A stretch of DNA of 48,374 nucleotides from WJLY01 sp964562405 (lineage in GTDB: Bacteria > Joyebacterota > Joyebacteria > Joyebacterales > Joyebacteraceae). Numbering within the stretch: position 1 is the first letter of the stretch; every line of letters starts with the position of its first letter. A model generated the notes under the pieces. The model did not search any database and was not told the DNA's origin. It saw only the letters and a list, made by a program, of their open reading frames with translations. The DNA lies in the NCBI GenBank assembly GCA_964562405.1, contig CAZLTC010000012.1:1-48374 (forward strand). The letters run 5' to 3'. The position numbers and the translations under genes were made by a program. Of this stretch, positions 1 to 8,150 are shown in pieces.

Positions 1-801
1 TTCACCGGTGTCCTGACCGGCAAGGGTCTAAACTGAGGCGGCAGCCTCATTCGTCCCGAGGCGACCGGGTACGGCGCGGTCTACTTCGCGGCGGAGATGC
101 TGGGCACGCGCAACGACTCGCTCAAGGGAAAGACCTGTCTCGTCTCCGGCAGCGGCAACGTCGCGCAGTACACGGTCGAGAAGATCCTCGACATGGGCGG
201 CAAGGCCATTACGCTGTCCGACTCGAGCGGCTGGATCCTCGACGAGGCCGGTATCGACCGCGACAAGCTCGCGTTCGTGATGGAGCTCAAGAATGTGAAG
301 CGCGGGCGCATCAAGGAGTACGCGGACAAGTTCAAGGGTGCCGTGTATACCGCGGTCGACGCCAAGCTGGACTACAACCCGCTGTGGGACGTCAAGGCCG
401 ATTGCGCATTCCCGAGCGCGACGCAGAACGAGATCAACGCCAAGGACGCCGCGAACCTCGTGAAGAACGGTGTCTACGTGGTCTCAGAGGGAGCCAACAT
501 GCCGACCGTTCCGGCCGGCGTGGACATCTTCCTCGACAAGAAGATCCTTTACGGGCCCGGCAAGGCCGCCAACGCGGGCGGCGTGGCCACCTCCGGTCTC
601 GAGATGAGCCAGAACAGTCTCAGGCTCAGCTGGACGCGCGAGGAGGTCGATCAGAGGCTCCACAACATCATGAAGTCCATCCACAAGTCCTGCTGCGAAG
701 CCGCCGAGGAGTTCGGTGTGGCCGGCAACTACGTGGTCGGCGCGAACATCGCCGGGTTCATGAAGGTTGCGGACTCGATGCTGGACCAGGGAATCATCTA
801 G
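1..801 (+). CDS. gdhA: NADP-type glutamate dehydrogenase, C-terminal part, with an in-frame TGA
   Basis: Glutamate dehydrogenase interconverts glutamate and 2-oxoglutarate plus ammonia in the cytoplasm. The 5' end lies outside the window. From base 1 the frame reads F-T-G-V-L-T-G-K-G-L-N, then TGA at 34-36, then G-G-S-L-I-R-P-E-A-T-G-Y-G, the family signature leading into the NAD(P)-binding domain. The stop sits where relatives have Trp or Phe. The Rossmann loop G-S-G-N-V-A-Q follows near base 150, and the gene ends D-Q-G-I-I. An ATG at 97 would give a 234-residue remnant without the catalytic domain, so it is unlikely to be a true start. The TGA may be a sequencing or strain error near the contig edge, or real inactivation. 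Family assignment is secure; functional status is not. Confidence 0.85.
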
Positions 802-884
802 GACGGAACTAAGCGCGAGTTGCCAGCCAGGCGAGGGGCAGTTCGCGGGAAGGTTTCTGTCCAGCCCCATCAGGGGCGTCGGAA

Positions 885-922
885 GAAGAGGGGGGAAGGC
901 CTCGGGGCCATCCCCCCTCTTC
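885..922. terminator. Hairpin between convergent genes (bidirectional terminator candidate)
   Basis: A perfect 12-bp stem, GAAGAGGGGGGA (885-896) with TCCCCCCTCTTC (911-922), carries an inner GGCC/GGCC stem in its loop. It lies between the end of the glutamate dehydrogenase and the end of the minus-strand gene at 954. No clear T-tract follows on either strand, so the terminator role is inferred from position and stem strength. Confidence 0.6.
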
Positions 923-953
923 GTATCGTCGGATCGCTTTCATGGGCGCGGAG

Positions 954-3900
954 CTACTCGCGGCCCGACGCGGCGGACGCGACACAGCGCCCGGGCTTGA
1001 GCACGATGCCGTGACCGGTCTTGCTGTTGATGGCTATTTCGAGGGGTTCGTCGAAGCGGAGGTGTCGCACGAACTCGGTCTCGCGCACCGCGGGCTGCGC
1101 ATCGAGCCAGTCGTGGTCCAGCATGGCGGACGGGTCGTCGGGCGCCAGCGTGAAATACCCGATGCCGAATGACGTGATGTTCTGGAAGAAGTGCGTTCCC
1201 TGAGACGGGTCGACGCGTATGTCCTCGAGGGGCGCCTCCACGATGCACTTGGTACCGGAGATCTGTCCCCACTTGACCGGGATGCCAAGCCACGGGTCGG
1301 CGCTGCCCCAGCGCCCAGGTCCTATCAGGATGTATGGGTGGTCGCTCTTGAGCTCGGCATTCATCCCGCCTATCTGCTCGGCCATCTGCTGCGTCTTCGA
1401 GCGGTCGAACGTGGGCGTTCTCACGTAGACCACGTCGCGAATGCCCTCGATCACTCCGTGCCCGAGAGCGCTCCCCGAGACGGCTATCGCGGCCGACGGG
1501 TCCACGCCCTCCAGGTCAACGTCGTCGGTGGCGCCTCCGAACACGAGCGGGCGTATCTGCAGGAACGCAAGCCCGTGTCTCTCGTCTTCCCCCTGCGCCA
1601 GGTTGACCGCGAACTCCATCTCGACGTGACAGGTGAACCCGGCCTTTCCGATCTCGAGCAGGAACCGCAGGGCCTCGGAGAGGAGCATCGCATCGCCGGA
1701 GAGCAGCCCGGCCATCGAGATCAGGGGCACTCCGTCCTTGCGCAGCCCCTCGTAGACGCGGTCGTTGGCCGGCGAGTACGTGGATGCTACCGGAAGCAGC
1801 GTGCCGTGCTCCTCGGCCACGTCGATCCCGAGGAGCGCCAGGTTGCTCTCGGGCGAGTCGGCCCTGGCGCGCACCGGGGCCGGGCTGGACAGGTCGAGCG
1901 CGTAGAACTCACGCTGGGAGTTGTTGAGGTAGTCCCTCGTCGATGAGAACTGGTACAGCCTGTTCGGATGCGCCGGTGAGAACCTCACGGTTCTGCCACC
2001 CTCGACGACCATCCTGCCGAGACCGAGCGCCAGCGACGCGACCCCGTCCTCGGGGCTTCCTCCCTTGACCGGGTAGTAGTCGTAGGAGCGCGCGACGCCC
2101 GCCGCGTTGGGGTAGAGGTAGTCGCCGTGCCTTCTCCCCGCGATCTGCTGGATGATGACGGCCATCTTCTCTTCCTCGAGCCTGTTCGGCGTCGACTCGA
2201 TGTAGCTCTTCGAGTCGGCGGAGTAGGTCGAGGCGTAGACGAGCCGCATCGCGCGCGCGAGCTCGTCGAGACGCACCTCGATGTCGTCGTCGATGTTGGG
2301 GATCATGTAGGTCTCGTAGATGCCGGCGAACGGCTGGAACGACGAATCCTCAAAGAGACTCGATGACCGGATCGCGAGCGGATACCTGACCCGATCAAGA
2401 AACGTCCTCAGTTCGTCCAGCGTCTCCCGCGGGAGCGGCGCTTCGAGAAAGGCCGCCTTTATCTTCTCGTCGTCCGTCTCGGCGAGCGCCAGCTCCGTGA
2501 GCCCCGACGTCTTCATGAACGCATCGAACACACCCGTGGCCACGACCGCGCTCGGGGGCACCGAGATGTGGACGCCGTCGATCCTGTCCTCAATGTCGTA
2601 TGCGTTCAGGAGGGAGTTTATGAACGCGAGGCCGCGGCCTTTTCCACCGAGCGACCCGGTGCCGATGCGGGAGAACGATGTTCCGGCCTCGAACGTTTCA
2701 CTCGAGAAGTCCTCGACGAGTCCGGCCCTCGTCCGCGTGCGGTAGTCCCTCACGCACGAGATGAGGTAGTCCCTGAGCTCCTGCGTCGAACCGAACTCGT
2801 CAGCCATCACCGGCCGGATGGCCTTGGCGATGTCGAATTCGGTCCGTGCCATGAGCCAGGTAGAGAAGTCGTTTCGCGTGGCATGCAGCACCAGCGACTC
2901 GTCCGGGACCTTCTCTATGGCATCCAGGAGCGACTTGAGGTCGTTGGCGCACGCAAGCCTCTCGCCCTTCTCGTTCACGAACACGAAGTCGCCGAACCCG
3001 AGGTGCTCCCTCATGAACCTACGAACGTCGAGCAGCAGCGTGGGGGACGTCTTCTGGCAGAACGCGGCTCCGGCGTCGCCCGCCTCCATTGCCAGCTCGG
3101 GGTCGGACGACTGGACCAGGACGGGCGTGCGTGGGTCGGCCTCCTTGACCATCCTGGCGAACGCGATACCGGCGCGCGGATACGACTTGCCACCTCTTGG
3201 GAACTTGCCGTCGGTGATGACCCCGAGCAGATGCTCCTTCGTGGCGTTGTATATCTGCTCCGCGTCCTCGTACGTCGAGGCCAGGAGGATCTTCGGACGA
3301 GCGCGCATGCGCATGAGACGCTGCATGCGGTTGACGCCCTCGGACATGAGCGTCTGCGTCTGCTCCATGATCTCGGCGTAGAGCATCGGCAGGTATGCCG
3401 AGTAGAACCTCACGGAGTCCTCGATGAGGAGGATGCTTTTGACGCCGGCGAGGTCGGCGTCGTGATAGCTGTTCATGAGGTCCTCGGCCCACTTGATGAC
3501 CGCCAGGAAGACCCTGGCATCGCCGAGCCATACGAAGATGCGGTCGATGCCGCCCCTGTCGGACCGCTCCTTCAGGAGCGACAGCTCGCGCGTGTCGTAG
3601 GCCATGAGGACTATGGGGATCTCCGGTGCTACCTCGCGTATCTTCCTGCTGAACTCGAATACGTCCATCTCGCCGACGCGGGGCATCGTTATGATGAGGT
3701 CGGGGTTGGTGTCCTCTATCTCCTCGACCGCCGCCTCGGCAGTGGAGACCCGCACGATTGTGGGAGCCGACGAGAGGTTCAACTCCTGGTACTCAGTGAA
3801 GAGCATCTCGCCGAGATTGCCGTCCTCCTGAAACGTGAACGAGTCGTAGAGACTGGAGACGAGCAGGATACGTCTCACCCTCCACGGCATGAGGTCCGAG

Positions 3901-3959
3901 AACGGAACGCGTTTGCGTTCTATTCGTCCGGCTATCTCCTCGAGCGGGCGATACCTCAA
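954..3959 (-). CDS. Two-receiver / PEP-synthase-type ATP-grasp (PPDK_N) fusion protein
   Basis: A cytoplasmic protein of 1001 residues. Residues about 28-160 form a receiver-like domain with Met92 where the phospho-accepting Asp is expected. Residues about 173-320 form a second receiver with the I-E-D acidic pocket (E180, D181), a likely acceptor D250, S284/S285 and K303, and an insertion of about 40 residues. Residues about 425-830 match the PEP synthase/PPDK ATP-binding domain, with the glycine loop G-T-G-S-L-G-G-K-G-R-G (433-443) and R-S-S-S-L-F-E-D (531-538). The swivelling phospho-His domain and PEP-binding barrel of true PEP synthase are absent; the C-terminus has an uncharacterised region with I-G-P-G-R-W-G. 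The start is TTG, one base after the upstream stop, with AAGAAGG as SD. The substrate is unknown; a phosphotransfer or signalling role is inference. Confidence 0.75.
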   Translation of the reverse strand: MRYRPLEEIAGRIERKRVPFSDLMPWRVRRILLVSSLYDSFTFQEDGNLGEMLFTEYQELNLSSAPTIVRVSTAEAAVEEIEDTNPDLIITMPRVGEMDVFEFSRKIREVAPEIPIVLMAYDTRELSLLKERSDRGGIDRIFVWLGDARVFLAVIKWAEDLMNSYHDADLAGVKSILLIEDSVRFYSAYLPMLYAEIMEQTQTLMSEGVNRMQRLMRMRARPKILLASTYEDAEQIYNATKEHLLGVITDGKFPRGGKSYPRAGIAFARMVKEADPRTPVLVQSSDPELAMEAGDAGAAFCQKTSPTLLLDVRRFMREHLGFGDFVFVNEKGERLACANDLKSLLDAIEKVPDESLVLHATRNDFSTWLMARTEFDIAKAIRPVMADEFGSTQELRDYLISCVRDYRTRTRAGLVEDFSSETFEAGTSFSRIGTGSLGGKGRGLAFINSLLNAYDIEDRIDGVHISVPPSAVVATGVFDAFMKTSGLTELALAETDDEKIKAAFLEAPLPRETLDELRTFLDRVRYPLAIRSSSLFEDSSFQPFAGIYETYMIPNIDDDIEVRLDELARAMRLVYASTYSADSKSYIESTPNRLEEEKMAVIIQQIAGRRHGDYLYPNAAGVARSYDYYPVKGGSPEDGVASLALGLGRMVVEGGRTVRFSPAHPNRLYQFSSTRDYLNNSQREFYALDLSSPAPVRARADSPESNLALLGIDVAEEHGTLLPVASTYSPANDRVYEGLRKDGVPLISMAGLLSGDAMLLSEALRFLLEIGKAGFTCHVEMEFAVNLAQGEDERHGLAFLQIRPLVFGGATDDVDLEGVDPSAAIAVSGSALGHGVIEGIRDVVYVRTPTFDRSKTQQMAEQIGGMNAELKSDHPYILIGPGRWGSADPWLGIPVKWGQISGTKCIVEAPLEDIRVDPSQGTHFFQNITSFGIGYFTLAPDDPSAMLDHDWLDAQPAVRETEFVRHLRFDEPLEIAINSKTGHGIVLKPGRCVASAASGRE

Positions 3960-3960
3960 G

Positions 3961-5886
3961 CTAGGCCTTCTTCAGCAGTATGAGGTTGTTCCTCGCCGCC
4001 GCGATCCCATCAGACGCGGCCTTGAAGGCCGCGTAGACGTCGGTCGGAACCTGCATCTTCTTGAGAACCACGTTCGCCTTCCACGTAACGGTGTGCGTGG
4101 TCTCATCCCAGATGCAGTCGATGCTCATGTCGGCGATGTCGCTGGTCGACGACACGGGGTCCGGCAGCCTCACGACCTCGTATCCCTCGGGCAGAGCGAT
4201 GCTCACGGAGAGGTCCGTCTCGCTCTCGCACGGGAACTCGAACGGGTACTTGCGCTCCGCGAGGGTCGGGTACACGTTGACGGACGCGAACGGGAACGGA
4301 AAACTGGGCACCCGCACGATCATCATGTCGCCCTGCGGGACCGCGAAGTCGGGGGCGTCGATGACCTGCCGCACCGAGACGGGCATCGTGAGGTCGGCGA
4401 GGTCCGAGTGCGTCCGCTCCACGCTCTTGGCGCCCGCGGACACGACGTTGGCGTAGCCGTCGAAGGCCTTGCTTTCCTCTGAGTCCGTGGCGTCCTTGAG
4501 CGACATGCGGGTGAATCTGTCGAAGTAGCCCGAGAGATCGCACGCCGCGATGACCCTGGCGCCGCCGTCGGCGTCGATGACGATCTCCATCCACTTGCTG
4601 GCCAGGTTGTCTGACGGATCGAAGGCCGGTATCTCGACGAGCTCTCCGCTCCCGTTGTCCCTGACCACGAGCGCGGTGTTCCCGTGCCCCCACCTGAGAT
4701 AGCCGTAGTGGGCGTCATCGAGTGAAGGATCGAGGAAATCGTAGCCCGCGGCCGACGGCACGGCGACGAATAGCCTGTTGAACTGCTTTAGCGTCGGCAC
4801 CGTTTCTACGAAGCCGCCCCGCTGCTGCTTCACCGCCGCCGGATAGGCGTCGATGCCCGCCGCGCGGAGCATGCTCACGAGCAGCACTGCCTTGTCCCTG
4901 GTGTCCGCGTACTTGTTCGCCAGCACCGTGGACGCATCGTTCGGCTCGTAGCCGCCGAGGCCCAGGCTCAGGGACACGTTGCGCACGTTCCTGGCCACAT
5001 CGAGAAAGATGGCCTCGGTCCTCTCCGCGTCCGTGGTCGCGCCCGACGTTACCTCGGCCACTCTCGCCGCAATGTCGCTGTCGGTCTGGACGTGAGGGTA
5101 GAACACGCCGGCCATGAACGCGGCCGGCTCGTCCCAGGACGTGTAGGACGAGAAGATCACGCCCGGAAGCAGCTCAGAGCGCGGAGGCATGTTCTCCTCC
5201 TCCACGAGCGCAGGTATGTCCTCGGCCGAGAACACGAGTCTGCCGTCCGTGGCGCTCTCTGACATCCGAGCGTCTCCAAGCCGGCCCGGCAGCGTCGCGT
5301 ACGTGGGGGAGTAGGCCTCGGGCGGATAGCTCAGGGTGAACTCGGCTTTGAGGATCGGGTCGGTGTCACCCATGTACTCGACCGCCGAGAAGCTACGGTC
5401 CGGTGCGGCCACGGTGTGTTCTACGGTCTGGAGGTCCATCGTGGAGCCCGGACCGGCGACCGGGAACGAGATCACCTTCTCGAGCACGTTCGCGTAGAGG
5501 GTTGCCCCTTCGAGGAACGCCGGGGTTATGTCGTTGATGCCGTCCTCTTCTACGGGGACCTCTCTGCCGGTCGCCCTGATCGTGACGCCGCGAAGAAGGT
5601 CGATAGTCGTGCGGTCCGTGTCGTAGTAGAACGAAGGATTGCTGTGTTCCTCGCGACCCATCAGCGTCAGCACGCGCGTCAGCCTATTGCGCGCGGTCGT
5701 GATGGAACCGTCCTCGGCGACGTCCGTCATCTCCTGAAGATAAAGGAAGATCGCCGATGCCTCGGGGTAGTCCTCCTTGCCCGGGGCGTCCTTCATGAGC
5801 GTGGTGATGTCAACGTCACGCCACTGAGCGGACGCGACCGGCGCCGCGAGGGCCAGGGCGATGATCGCGCAGAGTGCCTTCTTCAT
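3961..5886 (-). CDS. DUF3857 / transglutaminase-fold secreted protein, catalytic residues degenerate
   Basis: A 641-residue protein with a signal peptide (M-K-K-A-L-C, cleavage near A-S-A-Q at residue 20). The N-terminal half resembles DUF3857, and residues about 290-400 resemble a transglutaminase core. At the catalytic Cys position the sequence is Y-A-D-T-R-D-K-A (Thr329); the upstream paralogue has Y-G-V-C-R-D-K-A. The His position reads F-N-R (Arg371), while Asp386 in F-L-D-P is kept. Two of three triad residues are therefore lost, and transglutaminase or protease chemistry is unlikely. It lies immediately downstream of its paralogue with no gap, so the pair is probably co-expressed in the periplasm. 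A scaffold or partner role is inference. Confidence 0.8.
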   Translation of the reverse strand: MKKALCAIIALALAAPVASAQWRDVDITTLMKDAPGKEDYPEASAIFLYLQEMTDVAEDGSITTARNRLTRVLTLMGREEHSNPSFYYDTDRTTIDLLRGVTIRATGREVPVEEDGINDITPAFLEGATLYANVLEKVISFPVAGPGSTMDLQTVEHTVAAPDRSFSAVEYMGDTDPILKAEFTLSYPPEAYSPTYATLPGRLGDARMSESATDGRLVFSAEDIPALVEEENMPPRSELLPGVIFSSYTSWDEPAAFMAGVFYPHVQTDSDIAARVAEVTSGATTDAERTEAIFLDVARNVRNVSLSLGLGGYEPNDASTVLANKYADTRDKAVLLVSMLRAAGIDAYPAAVKQQRGGFVETVPTLKQFNRLFVAVPSAAGYDFLDPSLDDAHYGYLRWGHGNTALVVRDNGSGELVEIPAFDPSDNLASKWMEIVIDADGGARVIAACDLSGYFDRFTRMSLKDATDSEESKAFDGYANVVSAGAKSVERTHSDLADLTMPVSVRQVIDAPDFAVPQGDMMIVRVPSFPFPFASVNVYPTLAERKYPFEFPCESETDLSVSIALPEGYEVVRLPDPVSSTSDIADMSIDCIWDETTHTVTWKANVVLKKMQVPTDVYAAFKAASDGIAAARNNLILLKKA

Positions 5887-7869
5887 CTAGCCCTCCTCTC
5901 TCATAAGGATGACCTCACCTTTGACGGACCTTCCCGCCAGCCTGACCGCCTCCTTGAGGGCGATGTAGTCCACGGGCGATATCTGGAACGAGTCGAGCGC
6001 CATCACGCGATTGTAGCGCACCGCCGCGGCGCCGCCGTTCTCGGCGGCCGGCAGGAACTCGTACTCCATACTGAGACCGATCGAGCCCTGTTGGAAGCGG
6101 ACGTCATCGGGGAAGTTCCGCACCTTGAAGCCCTTCGGTATGTCGACCGTCCCTTCCTCCTCGACGCCGAGCGTCACGCCCAACGCGATTGGGTATTTCC
6201 TCTCCTCGAGCGCGACGAACCTGCCGAAGAGGATGCCCGAGAGGATGTCGAACTGCCCGGAAGCGGCCGGGACCCTGAACAGGCGATACGGGTCCGCGTC
6301 CAGTGAGAAGTTGTCTATCTCGTATGAGATGTTGATCGTGAGCGGGGTGTAGAGGTCCTCATAGTCGGAGACTGAGAAGTCGGTCATCCTTGCGCCGGCG
6401 TAGAGCTGCTGGACCATGTTCTGGGCCATCATGCGCATCTGCTCCGGGCCTACGGAGCTTGCGATCGTGCGCAGGATCTCCTCGTACATGCCCCGTCCGG
6501 TGATCGTGACTCCTCCGCTGAGCGTCCCGTCCTCCGCCAGCGACGAGTGGTCGGTGATGACGCCGGAGTTCGAGGACGCGGGCGTGTGCGGAGCCTGTTG
6601 TATGTCCTCGCCCTCCTCGGTAGCGACCAGGACCCACCTGTCGCCGACGTAGGATGCGTAGACCGAGCGGCTCATCTCCATCGTCGGGTCGATGAACTTG
6701 TACTGGCCGTCATCGCCCTTGATGGCCACGATGCCGTGCTCGAAGAAGACCGAGGGTATCTCGGTGTCGGTCATCCTGCTCGGGTTAATGAAGACGACCC
6801 AGGCCGGGACGCCTATCTCCTTGAGCATCGTCACCAACAGCACGGCCTTGTCCCTGCAGACGCCGTACTCCTTCTCTAGCGTGTACGCGGCGTAGTGCGG
6901 TTCAAGGAACATGCTGCGGTCCATCGCAATCCCGAGGTAGCGGACGTTCTTGATGATCCAGTAGTGGATGGCCCGGATCTTGTCTTCCTTCGTTTCGAGA
7001 CCCTCTGTGACCTCCGCTACGACGTCCCTGATCGAGTCCTCGACGACGCACTTCTCGTTCGAGAGCTCCCACGCGTAGCGGGACAGCTCCTGCCACGTCT
7101 GCACCGTCGAGACGAGAAGGTGCGTGGCGACCTGAGCCATGGGTGCCATGCCCACCTCCGGCTCGATCTTGGGCGTGTTCTTCCTCGACCACTTGTAGAC
7201 GGTGTTGTCGCCCTCGGTCGTCTTGGAGAACTCCGCATCGCCGGCCTTGACGATGTACTTGAGCGGCATGTCGGACGGGCCCTTGACGGTCACCGATACG
7301 TCAAGCATCGGCTCGGTGTACTGCAGGAAGTAGATGCCGTTGAAGTTGTTGTCGAGGAGCGGCTCGTACGTCTCGTGGAAGAGCGTCTCCACCGCGTCGC
7401 CGACCTCGAGTCCGGGGAAGACGACCGTCTTCTCGCGGAAGTTCGTCTCGTAGATGTCCATTGCGGCAATGGCGGGTGGCGTTCCGTCAGTGATGAGGTC
7501 GTCGCCCACGACGATCTCAGTGCCGTCAGCCTTGATGACGCGCGCCAGGACGACGTCCACGGAGCCGTACTGCCGGTGATATGTGATCGACGCGTCGGCG
7601 TTCTTGTCGATGCCCTCGTCGGTCAGGATCTTCGTGAGCGAGTGGGTGTACTGCTCGTAGGCGCCGGACTCGTCGAACTCGACGTAGGTCTCGTCCAGGA
7701 CGACCACCGAGTTGGCGTTCGGATTGTCGGCCGGGCCGCCGGCCGCGGCCAGGAGGGTTCCGGCCCTGTCGAGCGGCAGGGGTTCGAGCGCCGCCCCTGC
7801 CACCTGGGCCAGCAGAACGGCGGCAATCACCGCTGTCGCAGCCGTGAGGCAGCGTGTTCTGATACGCAT
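5887..7869 (-). CDS. DUF3857 and transglutaminase-like domain secreted protein, triad intact
   Basis: A 660-residue exported protein. The ATG at 7869 is chosen because AAAGGAG lies six bases upstream and a signal peptide follows (M-R-I-R-T-R-C, hydrophobic stretch, A-G-A-A). The open frame continues upstream to 8037, but that part has no signal peptide. DUF3857 occupies roughly residues 40-270. The transglutaminase core carries G-V-C-R-D-K-A (Cys), E-H-G-I-V-A-I (His) and F-I-D-P-T (Asp). The substrate is unknown; family members often sit in envelope or surface-protein loci. It is the first gene of a minus-strand operon with the degenerate paralogue and the ATP-grasp fusion. Confidence 0.8.
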   Translation of the reverse strand: MRIRTRCLTAATAVIAAVLLAQVAGAALEPLPLDRAGTLLAAAGGPADNPNANSVVVLDETYVEFDESGAYEQYTHSLTKILTDEGIDKNADASITYHRQYGSVDVVLARVIKADGTEIVVGDDLITDGTPPAIAAMDIYETNFREKTVVFPGLEVGDAVETLFHETYEPLLDNNFNGIYFLQYTEPMLDVSVTVKGPSDMPLKYIVKAGDAEFSKTTEGDNTVYKWSRKNTPKIEPEVGMAPMAQVATHLLVSTVQTWQELSRYAWELSNEKCVVEDSIRDVVAEVTEGLETKEDKIRAIHYWIIKNVRYLGIAMDRSMFLEPHYAAYTLEKEYGVCRDKAVLLVTMLKEIGVPAWVVFINPSRMTDTEIPSVFFEHGIVAIKGDDGQYKFIDPTMEMSRSVYASYVGDRWVLVATEEGEDIQQAPHTPASSNSGVITDHSSLAEDGTLSGGVTITGRGMYEEILRTIASSVGPEQMRMMAQNMVQQLYAGARMTDFSVSDYEDLYTPLTINISYEIDNFSLDADPYRLFRVPAASGQFDILSGILFGRFVALEERKYPIALGVTLGVEEEGTVDIPKGFKVRNFPDDVRFQQGSIGLSMEYEFLPAAENGGAAAVRYNRVMALDSFQISPVDYIALKEAVRLAGRSVKGEVILMREEG

Positions 7870-7941
7870 TTGTGCTCCTTTCGGTAGAAAGCGCACGTCT
7901 TCTGGGATACTTCGATTGTTACAAGGGCACAACAGGACACG

Positions 7942-7970
7942 ATTATGCATGCTACTGGCTGGTTGAGCAA
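7942..7970 (-). promoter_or_regulatory. Promoter of the DUF3857 operon
   Basis: On the minus strand, TTGCTC (7965-7970) and CATAAT (7942-7947) are separated by exactly 17 bp and lie about 75 bases upstream of the ATG at 7869. A weaker alternative, TTGTGC-17-TATCCC, lies closer to the gene. Confidence 0.5.
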
Positions 7971-8047
7971 GTGGAGGCTCCGGTAGCCCGGGGCGGCAGC
8001 CCAGGAGCATCGCGCTCTGGGCCATAGGTGCGCGCACACCTCCCTAC

Positions 8048-8092
8048 GCGGGACGGTCGTCCTTCTTGCGGGACGGCGTCCTGTGATACCAT
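8048..8092 (+). promoter_or_regulatory. Two tandem dyads next to a weak promoter
   Basis: GGACG-gt-CGTCC (8051-8062) and GGACG-g-CGTCC (8071-8081) start 20 bp apart, each preceded by GCG. The second overlaps a possible -35 (TTGCGG, 8066-8071), followed 15 bp later by TACCAT (8087-8092). The arrangement suits a dimeric repressor or activator binding one DNA face, upstream of the gene at 8151. The regulator is unknown. Confidence 0.4.
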
Positions 8093-8150
8093 CTCCCGGA
8101 CGACGGGGGCGCTCGGCTCTCCGCGGGGGGCCGGCGGACCAGGAGGCACA

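Noticed and set aside
34..36. TGA read as tryptophan (alternative genetic code)
   Set aside because: TGA ends many intact genes in the window at the expected lengths, and other Trp positions use TGG.
97..801. ATG 97 as the true start of a short glutamate dehydrogenase
   Set aside because: Homology continues upstream across the TGA to base 1, and no SD precedes the ATG; the short form would lack the catalytic domain.
2568..3983. Long plus-strand open frame (471 codons) opposite the ATP-grasp fusion gene
   Set aside because: It lies antisense to a gene with clear family motifs, has Arg/Val/Leu/Glu-heavy composition typical of antisense frames in GC-rich DNA, and shows no recognisable domain.
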